Assembly (NCBI RefSeq): GCF_000010305.1
Contig: NC_012489.1
Location: 2,797,646-2,861,645 of the forward strand
From: Gemmatimonas aurantiaca T-27
GTDB lineage: Bacteria > Gemmatimonadota > Gemmatimonadetes > Gemmatimonadales > Gemmatimonadaceae
DNA length: 64,000 nt
Direction: 5' to 3'
Shown in pieces: positions 36,087 to 46,493 of the stretch (positions are counted from its first letter, which is position 1; each line of letters starts with the position of its first letter). Made by a program: the position numbers and the translations under genes. The notes below the pieces were generated by a model. That model ran no database searches and was not told where the DNA came from. It was given only the letters and a program-made list of their open reading frames with translations.

Positions 36087-37664
36087 GTGACACTCGTGCT
36101 CACCTCGGCTTCGGGCGATCGGCGCTTCTCCCTGCTGGGACGCGCCACGCTCGTGCTGGGGCGTGATCCGATCAGCGATCTGCCGGTACTCGATCCGGCG
36201 GTCTCACGGCGTCATGCGGAACTGTCGCTGGACGACCGGGATCGTGGCGTGCAGATCGTGGATCTGGGTTCACGAAATGGCACCTGGATCAATGGATCGC
36301 GGGTCACGCGCGGCATGGCGCGCCCCGGAGACACTGTCGCCTTCGGCACCGTGACATTCACGGTGCTGGAGGTGGATTCGGTGGCCATGCGTCCGACGCC
36401 GTCATTCGCAGGGCAGGAAGCCTCTGCCACGATGCTGCGTGAGCGCCTGGTGCCATCGCGCGATCAGGCACTCGCCGATATCGCCGTCAACAACGATCGG
36501 GCCACCGCACGTCTCACGCAGTTGGTGCGCATTGCGCAGCGACTGGGGACCTTCGGCGATCTCGATGGTTTGCTCGACGCCATCGCGGCGGATCTCTTCG
36601 CGACGTTCGATGCTGACCGGGTGGCGGTGTTGCTGGCCGAGCCAGATGGTACTCTCGACACCCGGATTTCACGCGACCGGAAGGGCGCCATCCCCCGCCC
36701 CGTGCCGCGAGCCATCGCACATGGCGTCGCGGAGCGGCAAGTCGCGCTGCTCACCAACGATGCGGCGCGGGATACTCGCACCGCGGGCGAATCGGTGTTG
36801 CAGCAGGCCGTAAAATCGGCCATGGCAGCGCCGTTGCTTGGCGAAGGGCGTGGCACGCTGGGTGTGTTGTACGTCGATCACCTGCGCGAACATCAGGCGT
36901 TCCAGGATGACGACCTCGCATTGCTCGTGGCGTTTGCCGGCATCGCATCCGCCGCGGTTGAACGGGAGCTGGCCGCCGAACAGTTGCTACAAGCGGCGCG
37001 AGTCCGGGAAAACTTCGAACGATACTTCACGCCGCAACTCGCAGAGCGCATTGCCGGGAGTCCGACACAGGTTTCGCTGGGCGGCGTGCGTCAGCGCGTG
37101 GTGGTGCTGTTCAGCGATATCCGCCACTTCACGGCCATCGCCGAGTCATTGCCGCCGACCGCCATGGCGCAACAGCTCAACGAGTACTTCGGCGCGATGG
37201 TGGACTGCGTGTTTCGGCATGAAGGCGCACTCGACAAGTTCATTGGCGATGCCATCATGGCCTACTGGGGTGCCCCGGAGGCGCGTGACGATGATGCCGA
37301 ACGCGCCGTCGCCGCGGCCCGTGACATGCAGGAAGCGCTGGCGCTGCTGAATGAACGCTGGCGCCGCGAAGGACGCCCGGAATTGCGGGTGGGGATTGGC
37401 ATCCACACCGGTGATGCCTTCGTGGGCAATATCGGATCACCGCGTCGCCTCGAATTCACGCTCATCGGCGATACGGTGAACCTGGCCAGCCGTCTGTGCT
37501 CGCTCGCCAAGAGCGGCGAAGTCCTGGTCAGCGAAGCGATGGTACACTCCCTCGAAGGACGAGTCGCCTGCCTGCCCCGTACGGAGTTGCGTGTGTTCCG
37601 GCATACCAGTGAAGACAGTCCGGTGTGGGAGGTGGCATCGCCCACCCACGGCGTGACGTCGTGA
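36087..37664 (+). CDS. FHA-GAF-class III adenylate/guanylate cyclase
   Basis: This 525-aa signalling protein has an N-terminal FHA domain (GRDPISDLPVLDPAVSRRHAEL, then GSRNGTWING, residues 10-85) that should bind phosphothreonine peptides. A GAF domain (about 130-290) and a class III cyclase domain (about 320-510) follow. The cyclase is probably active: metal-binding aspartates in VVLFSDIRHFT and KFIGDAIMAYWG, the purine-binding Lys in the latter, and the transition-state Asn and Arg in VNLASRL are present. The start is GTG at 36087, 30 bases after trpE. Its stop overlaps the sugar-kinase start (GTGA). It has no membrane segment, so it is cytoplasmic. Confidence 0.9.
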   Translation: MTLVLTSASGDRRFSLLGRATLVLGRDPISDLPVLDPAVSRRHAELSLDDRDRGVQIVDLGSRNGTWINGSRVTRGMARPGDTVAFGTVTFTVLEVDSVAMRPTPSFAGQEASATMLRERLVPSRDQALADIAVNNDRATARLTQLVRIAQRLGTFGDLDGLLDAIAADLFATFDADRVAVLLAEPDGTLDTRISRDRKGAIPRPVPRAIAHGVAERQVALLTNDAARDTRTAGESVLQQAVKSAMAAPLLGEGRGTLGVLYVDHLREHQAFQDDDLALLVAFAGIASAAVERELAAEQLLQAARVRENFERYFTPQLAERIAGSPTQVSLGGVRQRVVVLFSDIRHFTAIAESLPPTAMAQQLNEYFGAMVDCVFRHEGALDKFIGDAIMAYWGAPEARDDDAERAVAAARDMQEALALLNERWRREGRPELRVGIGIHTGDAFVGNIGSPRRLEFTLIGDTVNLASRLCSLAKSGEVLVSEAMVHSLEGRVACLPRTELRVFRHTSEDSPVWEVASPTHGVTS

Positions 37665-38446
37665 CCCACACCGCCACAGACATCCCACCCAGCGTATCGC
37701 TACGCGGCGCCGACGTGACCGCCGTGTCATCGGTGCGAGAGGATCTCGTCTCGGTGGTCGAAGCACACGGCTCGTTGTATGACTGGGCGTCCGCGCAGCC
37801 GCAGGCTCGTGCGTTGCGTGGTCGAGCACCGGTGTATGTGGCCACGCTGCCAACATCCGCCATGCGCGTGGTGGTGCGTCATGCCTGGCATGGGGGCTTG
37901 CTGGCCCCCATCACAGGCGATCGTTTCCGACGCCCGTCGCGGGCCCCCGTCGAGATGTCGCAGTCGATGGCGCTGCGAGCCGCCGGCGTTCCCACCACGG
38001 AGGTACTGGGTTTCGTGCGCTACGACGCCGGACCTGGACTGGTGCGTGTGGACGTCGTCACCTTGTACGTGCCCGATACAGCGGATCTCGGCATGGTGCT
38101 GGCCGGTCTCGCCCCCGACATGGAGTGTGACCAGGCCCTGCACGCCACGCGGGCGCTGCTCGTCACGCTCGCGCGCCATGGTGTGGTACACCCGGATCTC
38201 AACGTCAAGAACGTGCTGCTCAAGCCGGGAGCACACGCTACCCTCGAAGCGCTCATGATCGATGTGGATGTGGTGCAATGGCATCCTCACCGCGCCCCAC
38301 ATGAAACCATGCACCGGAATGTCTCGCGCCTGACACGATCCATGGCCAAGTGGCGTACCCATTTCGGCTGTGACTTTGCGGATCGTCGCATCGCGGCGTT
38401 TGTGGACGCGACCAACACGGACCTGCTCGCGCTGGAACAGCATTGA
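37661..38446 (+). CDS. Kdo/WaaP-family lipopolysaccharide kinase-like protein
   Basis: This 261-aa protein matches the lipopolysaccharide kinase family (KdkA/WaaP, a protein-kinase fold). The catalytic loop is HPDLNVKNVLL (HxDLxxxN) and the metal-binding DVD follows in LMIDVDVVQW. The N-terminal segment RVVVRHAWHGGLLAPI resembles the family glycine-rich region (VRxxRRGG). Such enzymes phosphorylate Kdo or heptose in the LPS core. The start is GTG at 37661, overlapping the cyclase stop, and its own stop overlaps the glycosyltransferase start (TGATG). The exact sugar target is unknown. Confidence 0.83.
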   Translation: MTHTATDIPPSVSLRGADVTAVSSVREDLVSVVEAHGSLYDWASAQPQARALRGRAPVYVATLPTSAMRVVVRHAWHGGLLAPITGDRFRRPSRAPVEMSQSMALRAAGVPTTEVLGFVRYDAGPGLVRVDVVTLYVPDTADLGMVLAGLAPDMECDQALHATRALLVTLARHGVVHPDLNVKNVLLKPGAHATLEALMIDVDVVQWHPHRAPHETMHRNVSRLTRSMAKWRTHFGCDFADRRIAAFVDATNTDLLALEQH

Positions 38447-39543
38447 TGGCTACACCGACTACGACGGCCACACCCACTACGCCGCCGCTGCCCCCCATCC
38501 GACTCGACCGCATCGGCATCGTCATGATGAGTGCGGTCGGCGATGCCGTGCACGTCATGCCCATCATCCACGCGCTCAAGGCCCAGGTGCCCAAAGCACA
38601 CATCACCTGGGTGCTGCAACCAGGACCGGCGACGCTGGTGCGCGGCCATCCGCTGGTCGATGACATCGTGCTCTTTGATCGGGCACGGGGATGGCAGGCA
38701 TTTCTCGACGTGCGTCGTGCCCTCGCTTCGCGGCAGTTCGATGTGGTGCTGGGACTGCAGGTGTACTTCAAGGCCGGGCTCATCACGGGTTTCACCAGAT
38801 CCCCCGTGAAGCTGGGCTTCGATCGCGCACGCGCGCGTGATGCCAACTGGCTGTTCACCACACATCGCATTGCCCCACACGCCGGGCAACATGTGCAGGA
38901 CCAGTACTTCGAGTTTCTCGATGCGCTGGGTGTGCCCCATGGTTCTCCGACCTGGACACTGGGCCCTTGGAACGACGAAGAACGACAGTGGCAGCGGGAA
39001 TTCCTGGATCAGTTCGATCGTCCCATTGCGCCGATTGTCGTGGCCACCAGCAAACCCGCCAAGGACTGGATGCCCGATCGCTGGGCCCGCATCTGCCAGG
39101 TCCTGTGGAACGACTTCGGATTGCAGCCCGTGCTGGTGGGCGGCAACTCCCCGCGGGAGCGAGCCGCCGAGGAGATCATCCTGCGTGATGCCCCGATGGC
39201 GCATTCGGCACTGGGCAGCGGTTTGCGCAAACTGTCCGCCATCCTCGATGGCGCGGCGGTGGCGCTCTCACCGGATACCGGTCCGCTGCATCTCGCCATC
39301 GCACTGCGTACACCCGTGATTTCGTTGTTGGGCTACACGAACCCGAAGCGAGTCGGCCCATACGATTTTGCGCACGATCTCATGATCGATGCGTACGGAG
39401 ATCCGGGAGAGGACTACCCACTCGATATGACCTACCGCGAGGGACGCCTCGAGCGCATTACCGTGGACGACGTGGTGTCGAAGCTGCAGCACTGGCGCAC
39501 ACACTACGAAGCAGCGCGCCTGGCGGAACTGCAGGCCCGTTGA
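38446..39543 (+). CDS. Glycosyltransferase family 9 (heptosyltransferase-like)
   Basis: This 365-aa protein fits the ADP-heptose:LPS heptosyltransferase family. Typical are the N-terminal IGIVMMSAVGDAVHVMPIIHAL, a TSKPAKDWMPDRWA segment at the start of the second domain, and the nucleotide-binding ALSPDTGPLHLAIALRTPVI block. The ATG at 38446 shares a base with the kinase stop; the first 18 residues are Thr/Pro-rich and unconserved. With the kinase it suggests synthesis or decoration of the LPS inner core. It meets maf head-on with no base between the two stop codons. Confidence 0.88.
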   Translation: MATPTTTATPTTPPLPPIRLDRIGIVMMSAVGDAVHVMPIIHALKAQVPKAHITWVLQPGPATLVRGHPLVDDIVLFDRARGWQAFLDVRRALASRQFDVVLGLQVYFKAGLITGFTRSPVKLGFDRARARDANWLFTTHRIAPHAGQHVQDQYFEFLDALGVPHGSPTWTLGPWNDEERQWQREFLDQFDRPIAPIVVATSKPAKDWMPDRWARICQVLWNDFGLQPVLVGGNSPRERAAEEIILRDAPMAHSALGSGLRKLSAILDGAAVALSPDTGPLHLAIALRTPVISLLGYTNPKRVGPYDFAHDLMIDAYGDPGEDYPLDMTYREGRLERITVDDVVSKLQHWRTHYEAARLAELQAR

Positions 39544-40167
39544 TCACGTGGTGATCGAACCGAACGCGTACTGAAAACCGAGATCGCGGATCAGGGTGAT
39601 CATCCGGCCGAGTGGCAATCCCATCACGGCGAAGTAGTCACCTTCGATGCGCTCCACGATGGTGGCACCGTATCCCTGGATGCCGTAGGCGCCGGCCTTG
39701 TCCATGGGCTCCTTGGTGTCGACGTAGCCTTCGATCTGCGGCCGATTGAGCGGCCGGAACTGCACCTGCACCGCCTCCACGCCGGAACGGATCTCGCCGG
39801 CATGAGCCACGGCGACGGCTGTGTACACCGTGTGTTCACGGCCGGCGAGCCGCGTCAGCATGTGAATGGCCTCTTCGCGGTCCCGCGGCTTGCCCAGGAT
39901 GTCGCCGTCCACGACGACAATGGTGTCGGAGCCAATCACCAGTGAACCGGGCTCTGCGGCGGCCAGGGCCTGCGCTTTGCCGCGAGCCAGGCGTTCGCAG
40001 TGCGGCACCGGGGCCTCACCGGGGAGCACGGTCTCGTCGATGTCCGCCGGCCGTACTTCGTGGGTAATGCCCACGAGCGTGAGCAACTCGCGGCGGCGGG
40101 GGGACTGCGAGGCCAGGATGACGCGGACGGCTGAACCTGCGGCGGTAGGACCGGACGGGGAAGGCAT
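39544..40167 (-). CDS. maf: Maf-family nucleoside triphosphate pyrophosphatase
   Basis: Maf (207 aa) hydrolyses nucleoside triphosphates, in the YhdE group dTTP and UTP, and is linked to house-cleaning of odd nucleotides. Hallmarks are ILASQSPRRRELL near the N-terminus, the catalytic aspartate in VIGSDTIVVVDG, LGKPRDREEA and the DKAGAYGIQGYGA block. It is transcribed divergently from metZ with 53 bases between the starts. The first 14 residues are low-complexity. Confidence 0.92.
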   Translation of the reverse strand: MPSPSGPTAAGSAVRVILASQSPRRRELLTLVGITHEVRPADIDETVLPGEAPVPHCERLARGKAQALAAAEPGSLVIGSDTIVVVDGDILGKPRDREEAIHMLTRLAGREHTVYTAVAVAHAGEIRSGVEAVQVQFRPLNRPQIEGYVDTKEPMDKAGAYGIQGYGATIVERIEGDYFAVMGLPLGRMITLIRDLGFQYAFGSITT

Positions 40168-40220
40168 GCAGGTAAGTTTATGGCGATCCCACGGAATGCC
40201 AACGTCCTGCTCCGCTCAAC

Positions 40221-41402
40221 ATGTCCGACGACCCACAGTCCCCGCACTTCGAGACGCTCGCGATCCGCACGCAGTCGCCGATCACGCCGGAGCGCGAACA
40301 CTCGGTGCCGCTCTTCCTCACGTCGAGCTTCCGGTTCGACGACGCCGAGCACGCACGGGCGTTGTTCACCGAGGAAGTGAGCGGCAACGTGTACAGTCGG
40401 TATGCCAATCCGAACACCGATGAATTCGTCCGGAAACTGTGCCTGCTCGAAGGGGGCGAGGATGGCATCGCGACCGCGTCAGGCATGTCGGCCGTGTTCA
40501 CCGCGCTGGCGGCGAAGGTATCGGCCGGTGATCATATCGTGGCATCGCGTGCCCTGTTTGGTTCGACCCACCAGATCCTGACGCGTGTGCTGCCGAAGTG
40601 GGGTGTCACCTCGGACTATGCCGACGTCGGAGATCCCGGTTCATGGGAACGGCTCATTCGTCCGAACACACGACTGTTGTTCGTGGAGACGCCGAGCAAT
40701 CCGGGGCTCGAACTCATCGACCTGGCTTGGCTGGGCGCGCTGGCACGTGCCCGCGGCATCCCGCTGGTGGTCGACAACTGCTTCGCCACCCCGTATCTGC
40801 AACGGCCGCTCGCACTCGGCGCGAGTGTGGTGGTGCATTCGGCCACCAAGTACATCGACGGTCAGGGTCGGGCCCTGGGCGGCGCCATCATCGGCGCGCG
40901 GGACTACCTGAGCGATTGCCGGTTTTTTGCCCGTCACACCGGTCCAGCCATGAGCGCCTTCAACGCCTGGCTGCTGTCAAAATCGCTGGAAACGCTCGCC
41001 GTGCGGATGGATCGACACAGCAGCAACGCCCTGACCGTGGCCCGTCATTTTGAAGGCCATCCGGCAGTGGAGTCGGTGCGCTATCCCTTCCTGCCGTCGC
41101 ACCCGCAATACGACCTGGCGCGTCAGCAGATGTCGCAGGGTGGTGGCATTGTGGTGCTGGTGCTCAAAGGCGGGCTCGATGCCGGACGCCGATTCCTCGA
41201 TGGTGTACAGCTCGTATCACACTCTGCGAACCTTGGCGACACACGGACCATTGTCACGCACCCGGCCTCCACGACACACAGCAAATTGACTGCCGACGAA
41301 CGTGCTGCGGTGGCTATCACAGACGGGCTCATTCGGGTCAGTGTCGGGCTCGAGCATACCGACGACATCATCGCAGATCTGGAACGCGCCTTGGGTGCGT
41401 AG
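40221..41402 (+). CDS. metZ: O-succinylhomoserine sulfhydrylase (MetZ-like, PLP enzyme)
   Basis: This Cys/Met-metabolism PLP enzyme (393 aa) probably turns O-succinyl- or O-acetylhomoserine and sulfide into homocysteine. The PLP lysine lies in HSATKYIDGQGRALGG; the QGR after it is usual in MetZ, whereas cystathionine synthases have GHSD. Other family marks are YSRYANPNTDEF, ATASGMSAVFTALAA and VETPSNPGLELIDL. The second PLP enzyme of this family at 53316 carries the GHSD form, so the two probably split direct sulfhydrylation and transsulfuration. No Shine-Dalgarno match precedes the ATG. Confidence 0.88.
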   Translation: MSDDPQSPHFETLAIRTQSPITPEREHSVPLFLTSSFRFDDAEHARALFTEEVSGNVYSRYANPNTDEFVRKLCLLEGGEDGIATASGMSAVFTALAAKVSAGDHIVASRALFGSTHQILTRVLPKWGVTSDYADVGDPGSWERLIRPNTRLLFVETPSNPGLELIDLAWLGALARARGIPLVVDNCFATPYLQRPLALGASVVVHSATKYIDGQGRALGGAIIGARDYLSDCRFFARHTGPAMSAFNAWLLSKSLETLAVRMDRHSSNALTVARHFEGHPAVESVRYPFLPSHPQYDLARQQMSQGGGIVVLVLKGGLDAGRRFLDGVQLVSHSANLGDTRTIVTHPASTTHSKLTADERAAVAITDGLIRVSVGLEHTDDIIADLERALGA

Positions 41403-41441
41403 ACGGATGGGCCAAGGGCTATCGGCGCTCGGCCCCTCCGT
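41403..41441. terminator. Hairpin between convergent metZ and dtd
   Basis: ACGGATGGGCC (41403-41413) pairs with GGCCCCTCCGT (41431-41441) except for one A/C mismatch, with a 17-base loop. It lies immediately after the metZ stop and 30 bases beyond the dtd stop. It has no T tract, so strength as a terminator is uncertain. Confidence 0.5.
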
Positions 41442-41471
41442 GACACAGCATGTCACATCCGTGGTGCGTAG

Positions 41472-41945
41472 TCACTCAGGACCGGCATCCCGTTCGATCA
41501 GGATTGTGACGGGCCCATCATTGACGAGTTCCACGTCCATCATGGCGCCGAATTCGCCGGTCTCCACCTGCAGCCCCCGCTGTCGCAAACCCATCACGAA
41601 TCGGTTATATAACACTTCAGCAGGTTCGGGTTTGGCTGCATCGATGAAGCTGGGGCGACGTCCCTTGCGGACATCGGCATAGAGGGTGAACTGCGATACG
41701 ACCAGCAGTGCACCGCCGTGTTCCTGGATGTCGCGATTCATGCGCTGCTCTTCGTCGGGGAACAGACGGAGGCAGATGACCTTGTCCGTCATCCATTCGA
41801 GTTCTGTGTCGGTATCGCCATGGGTGAAGCCGACCAGCAGCAAATATCCGGCGTGAATCCGTCCGGAGACCCGGGTAGGGCTTTCGGGCGATTCCGCGCG
41901 AATTCGCACTTCAGCAGACTTCACTCGTTGGAGTAGTATTCGCAT
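41472..41945 (-). CDS. dtd: D-aminoacyl-tRNA deacylase
   Basis: Dtd (157 aa) removes D-amino acids from mischarged tRNA. The two defining motifs are present: SQFTLYAD (SQxTLxA) and NDGPVTILIE (the Gly-cisPro motif that excludes L-amino acids). The ATG at 41945 yields MRILLQRVKSAEV, the usual N-terminus; the longer open frame upstream is a shadow of the divergent gene at 41993. The two starts are only 47 bases apart, so their promoters must overlap. A small insertion (AESPESPTRVSG) sits where E. coli Dtd has a shorter loop. Confidence 0.95.
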   Translation of the reverse strand: MRILLQRVKSAEVRIRAESPESPTRVSGRIHAGYLLLVGFTHGDTDTELEWMTDKVICLRLFPDEEQRMNRDIQEHGGALLVVSQFTLYADVRKGRRPSFIDAAKPEPAEVLYNRFVMGLRQRGLQVETGEFGAMMDVELVNDGPVTILIERDAGPE

Positions 41946-41992
41946 AGCATAGAGTTTGGCTTCGGTCCCGTGAACACGAAAGACCGGAGACA

Positions 41993-43579
41993 TTGCAATC
42001 AACGACCGCCGTGCAACCACGTCTTGCTCTCCATTTTGATCTGACGCCGCGTCTCGCGGCAACAGATGCTGATGCTGCGTTCCTCGCCGCGTGTGTGGCG
42101 TGGCTCGGGTTGGATCAGGGACAGCCACTGTCCTGGGATTCCCCCTCAAATCACACCCTCGATGGCGGCCGCATCCTGCGATGGGCGCCATTCCGGAATG
42201 ACGGCGCATCGCTGGCCGACATCGTGGTGCATGCGCCGGACCCGCTTGATCGCTCTTTGCAGTGGTCCACACACGTGACCTATGTCACGTCACAGAATGC
42301 CGCCGGGGTCGTGCATCGCCAGGTGAACATTCGCGTGGGCACGGAAGGTGGAGCGCCGAATGGCGCACCGCCGCCAGTGCGGCCTCCGCGCCTGCTGTCG
42401 GAACTCGACGCCACGTTCACGCTGGTGTCCAACGACGGTCCATTGCAGCGCACGCCGACGCAGCTCGAAGCGGGAACGCTCGACGCGTTCGTGCGCTTCG
42501 TGCTGTGTGACCCGGCGCGTACCATGCCGGTCCTGCTGCTCACGGAACTGCCCGACGGTGGCTACGTGTTGCCGCCCGAGCAGTTTGCCGCCGAGATGAT
42601 CGGTCTTGGCTTGTGCTTCCAGTTGCGCCACGCTGACACCTTCGCGCTCTCCGACGCCGTTGGCGGTCATGCGCGCAGTGTGTTCCTCGGCTCGGCCCGC
42701 GCGTACCTGCCCGGCTTCACGCTCGAAGCCGACCCGTTCCAGCATCCGCTGGTGCTGGCACGCGCCCTGGCCTTGCCGGGCGAGCGTCGTCGGCTCGTGC
42801 AGCGTCTGGCCGAAGTCTCGGTGCAGCGTCCGTTCTCCGATCCGGTCGTCGCCGACACGCTGCGTGATCTGCGCAGTGCGTCCTACAGCAAGCGTCCAGA
42901 TGCCACGGAAGCCCTCGCCGCGGCCGAGTCGGGCGTGGAGATGGACAAGACGCAGCTCATCGCGATCGTGCGCCAGTTGGAAGAAGCGGTGCGCGCTGCA
43001 GAAGGTGAGCTGGCCCGTACGCGGGAACGGCTGAACGAATCACGGCAGTCGCTCGAAACGGAGCGCTCCTCGGCGCGCTCGCTGCGCACCACGTTGGCTG
43101 CACTCAAGGAGCGTCAGCCGATCTCCAAGCCGGCAAGCGATGCACCGCAGTCGGTATTGGAAGCGGTGGAACGTGCACAGGCGTTGTATTCCGATGCGCT
43201 GCGTATCCTGCCGTCGGCATTCACCTCGTCACGGGAATCGGAGTTCCCCGATCCGGACACGGCGTGGTCGTACCTCAAGGCGCTCGGCGAAGTCGGCCGT
43301 CGTCGTCAGGACCGCGCGCTGAGCCGTCCGCTTGGTGAAGTCTTTGCCGATCTCGGCGTCGACTATTCTCCGGGCCCGAGTGACCCGGCGCGCAAGACAC
43401 CGTATGTCTTCCGTGACAGCGATCGTGAAGTCGAATGCGCAGATCAGTTGCGCAAGGGCAGCAACCCGGTGACGTGCCTGCGCATCTACTTTGCGTCCAC
43501 CGAAGATGGTGGCTTTGTCATCGGTCACGTGGGCCGTCAGATCGACGTGATCGCACGCGCGGCGGCAGCCGAAGACTGA
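41993..43579 (+). CDS. Unknown 528-residue protein with central coiled coil
   Basis: I do not recognise this protein as a named family. Three parts are visible. Residues 1-290 form a mixed domain with a hydrophobic beta strand (VLLLTELPDG) and a long loop (GGAPNGAPPPVRPP). Residues 310-380 are a strong coiled-coil prediction (QLEEAVRAAEGELARTRERL). The last 120 residues end in a compact domain with NPVTCLRIYFASTEDGG and FVIGHVGRQIDVI, a strand-turn-strand ending that I recall from unannotated bacterial proteins, without certainty. There is no signal peptide or membrane segment. The TTG start at 41993 has GGAGA too close (2 bases), and GTG at 42011 is an alternative. A strong terminator follows. 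Confidence 0.6.
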   Translation: MQSTTAVQPRLALHFDLTPRLAATDADAAFLAACVAWLGLDQGQPLSWDSPSNHTLDGGRILRWAPFRNDGASLADIVVHAPDPLDRSLQWSTHVTYVTSQNAAGVVHRQVNIRVGTEGGAPNGAPPPVRPPRLLSELDATFTLVSNDGPLQRTPTQLEAGTLDAFVRFVLCDPARTMPVLLLTELPDGGYVLPPEQFAAEMIGLGLCFQLRHADTFALSDAVGGHARSVFLGSARAYLPGFTLEADPFQHPLVLARALALPGERRRLVQRLAEVSVQRPFSDPVVADTLRDLRSASYSKRPDATEALAAAESGVEMDKTQLIAIVRQLEEAVRAAEGELARTRERLNESRQSLETERSSARSLRTTLAALKERQPISKPASDAPQSVLEAVERAQALYSDALRILPSAFTSSRESEFPDPDTAWSYLKALGEVGRRRQDRALSRPLGEVFADLGVDYSPGPSDPARKTPYVFRDSDREVECADQLRKGSNPVTCLRIYFASTEDGGFVIGHVGRQIDVIARAAAAED

Positions 43580-43598
43580 GTGCGCGAAGGGTGACGTA

Positions 43599-43643
43599 AA
43601 ACGGGGCGGCGAGCACAGTATCTGGCTCGCCGCCCCGTTTCGT
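43599..43643. terminator. Bidirectional intrinsic terminator, 16-bp stem
   Basis: AAACGGGGCGGCGAGC (43599-43614) pairs perfectly with GCTCGCCGCCCCGTTT (43625-43640) around a 10-base loop. It is flanked by A residues on the left and T residues on the right, so it can work for both the unknown gene at 41993 and the convergent prfC. Confidence 0.88.
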
Positions 43644-43666
43644 TTGCTGCGGATCTGTTCAGCGTG

Positions 43667-45310
<1,644 letters not shown>

Positions 45311-45380
45311 AGCCTCGAAAGATAACGAAATCCGGACGCTAGCTGTGGGATGGGCTCCGTCAGGGCGCGGGGAGCCCGGG

Positions 45381-46268
45381 TCAGTCCGCCAGTTCGTCGA
45401 GAGTCCGTGGGAAGTCGTCTTTCAGCAGGCGAGACAGGGCCCGATCGGCCAGCACGCGCCCGCCGGTCTGGCAGCGAGCGCAGTAGTTGGTCTCGTTGTC
45501 CGCATACCGGATACGCTGAACCGGTGCCGCACACACGGGGCAGGCCTTCCCGAATCGCCCATGCACCGCCATCTCGTCATGAAAGGCGGTCACCGTCTCG
45601 GGAAACCCGTTGCCCGTCTCCTGCCGCAGCCGGTCGGTCCAGGTCCGCAGCGTGTGTTGCATGGCGGCATGCAAGCGCGCGATGTCTTCGTCTCCCAGCC
45701 GACTCGTGAGCACCATCGGGGAGAGCTGCGCCGCATGCAGCATCTCGTCCGAATACGCGTTGCCGATGCCGCTCAACAGCCGAGGGTCGGTGAGGGATCG
45801 TTTGATCGTATGGTTCTCGGCTCGCAACACGGTGGCCAATTCGCCAACGGTGCAGGTCAACGGCTCGAGCCCACCACGATCGAAAGACTGCAGCGATGGG
45901 ACGCCCTGCACCGCATGCAACGAGGCCCGGCGTTTTGTGCCCGCCTCCGTGAGATACAGCGTGCCGTGCGCAAACTCGAGGCTGGCCAGAGCCAGTTTGC
46001 CCGCGATGCGTTTGTCCGGCGGCCGCCAGCGCAAACGGCCGGCGATCATCAAGTGCACCACCAGCGCGAACTCCTCGGTGAACTGCAACACGATGCGCTT
46101 GCCCAGGCGCCGCACACCGAGAATCTCCCGATGCTCGAAGGCGGAGAGTGGCGGCGTCACGGATCGCAGGACAAACGGATTGTGCACCCGTACCGCACTG
46201 GGAGCCTGTCCCACGACGGTCGCTTCGAGGCGTTCCACGTAGATCATCACATCGGGGAGCTCGGGCAT
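45381..46268 (-). CDS. Fpg/Nei-family DNA glycosylase (MutM paralogue)
   Basis: This 295-aa DNA glycosylase/AP lyase has the catalytic N-terminus MPELPDV (Pro2 and Glu3 after Met removal), the phosphate-binding Lys in RRLGKRIVL, an NAYSDEMLHAAQLSP helix-two-turn-helix region and a C-terminal zinc finger (CPVCAAPVQ and NYCARC). Beyond the finger it has about 25 more residues (GGRVLADRALSRLLKDDFPR), unlike the second, canonical MutM at 57132. The two are clearly different subfamilies and may differ in the lesions removed. The ATG at 46268 is fixed by the required Pro2; the frame runs on upstream only as a shadow of the ankyrin gene. Confidence 0.9.
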   Translation of the reverse strand: MPELPDVMIYVERLEATVVGQAPSAVRVHNPFVLRSVTPPLSAFEHREILGVRRLGKRIVLQFTEEFALVVHLMIAGRLRWRPPDKRIAGKLALASLEFAHGTLYLTEAGTKRRASLHAVQGVPSLQSFDRGGLEPLTCTVGELATVLRAENHTIKRSLTDPRLLSGIGNAYSDEMLHAAQLSPMVLTSRLGDEDIARLHAAMQHTLRTWTDRLRQETGNGFPETVTAFHDEMAVHGRFGKACPVCAAPVQRIRYADNETNYCARCQTGGRVLADRALSRLLKDDFPRTLDELAD

Positions 46269-46493
46269 CCTGAATGCTGCGCGCCAGCCCCGCCGTCGAC
46301 CAGCCCGGTACGCGGAGCCCGCCAAGGTTGTCGAGGAGATGGCCGGCAGCGCGTGAAGGCGATAACCTTGTGGGGCGCGAGGGGCGCATTCAGTCCGCGA
46401 AAAGGGCCGTGCCCACCCACACAGAAGGCCGTCATTCGAACCTTCTTTCAGCCCGATCAGTGCGGACTCCGGGCGCGATGAAAGGAGATTCGC

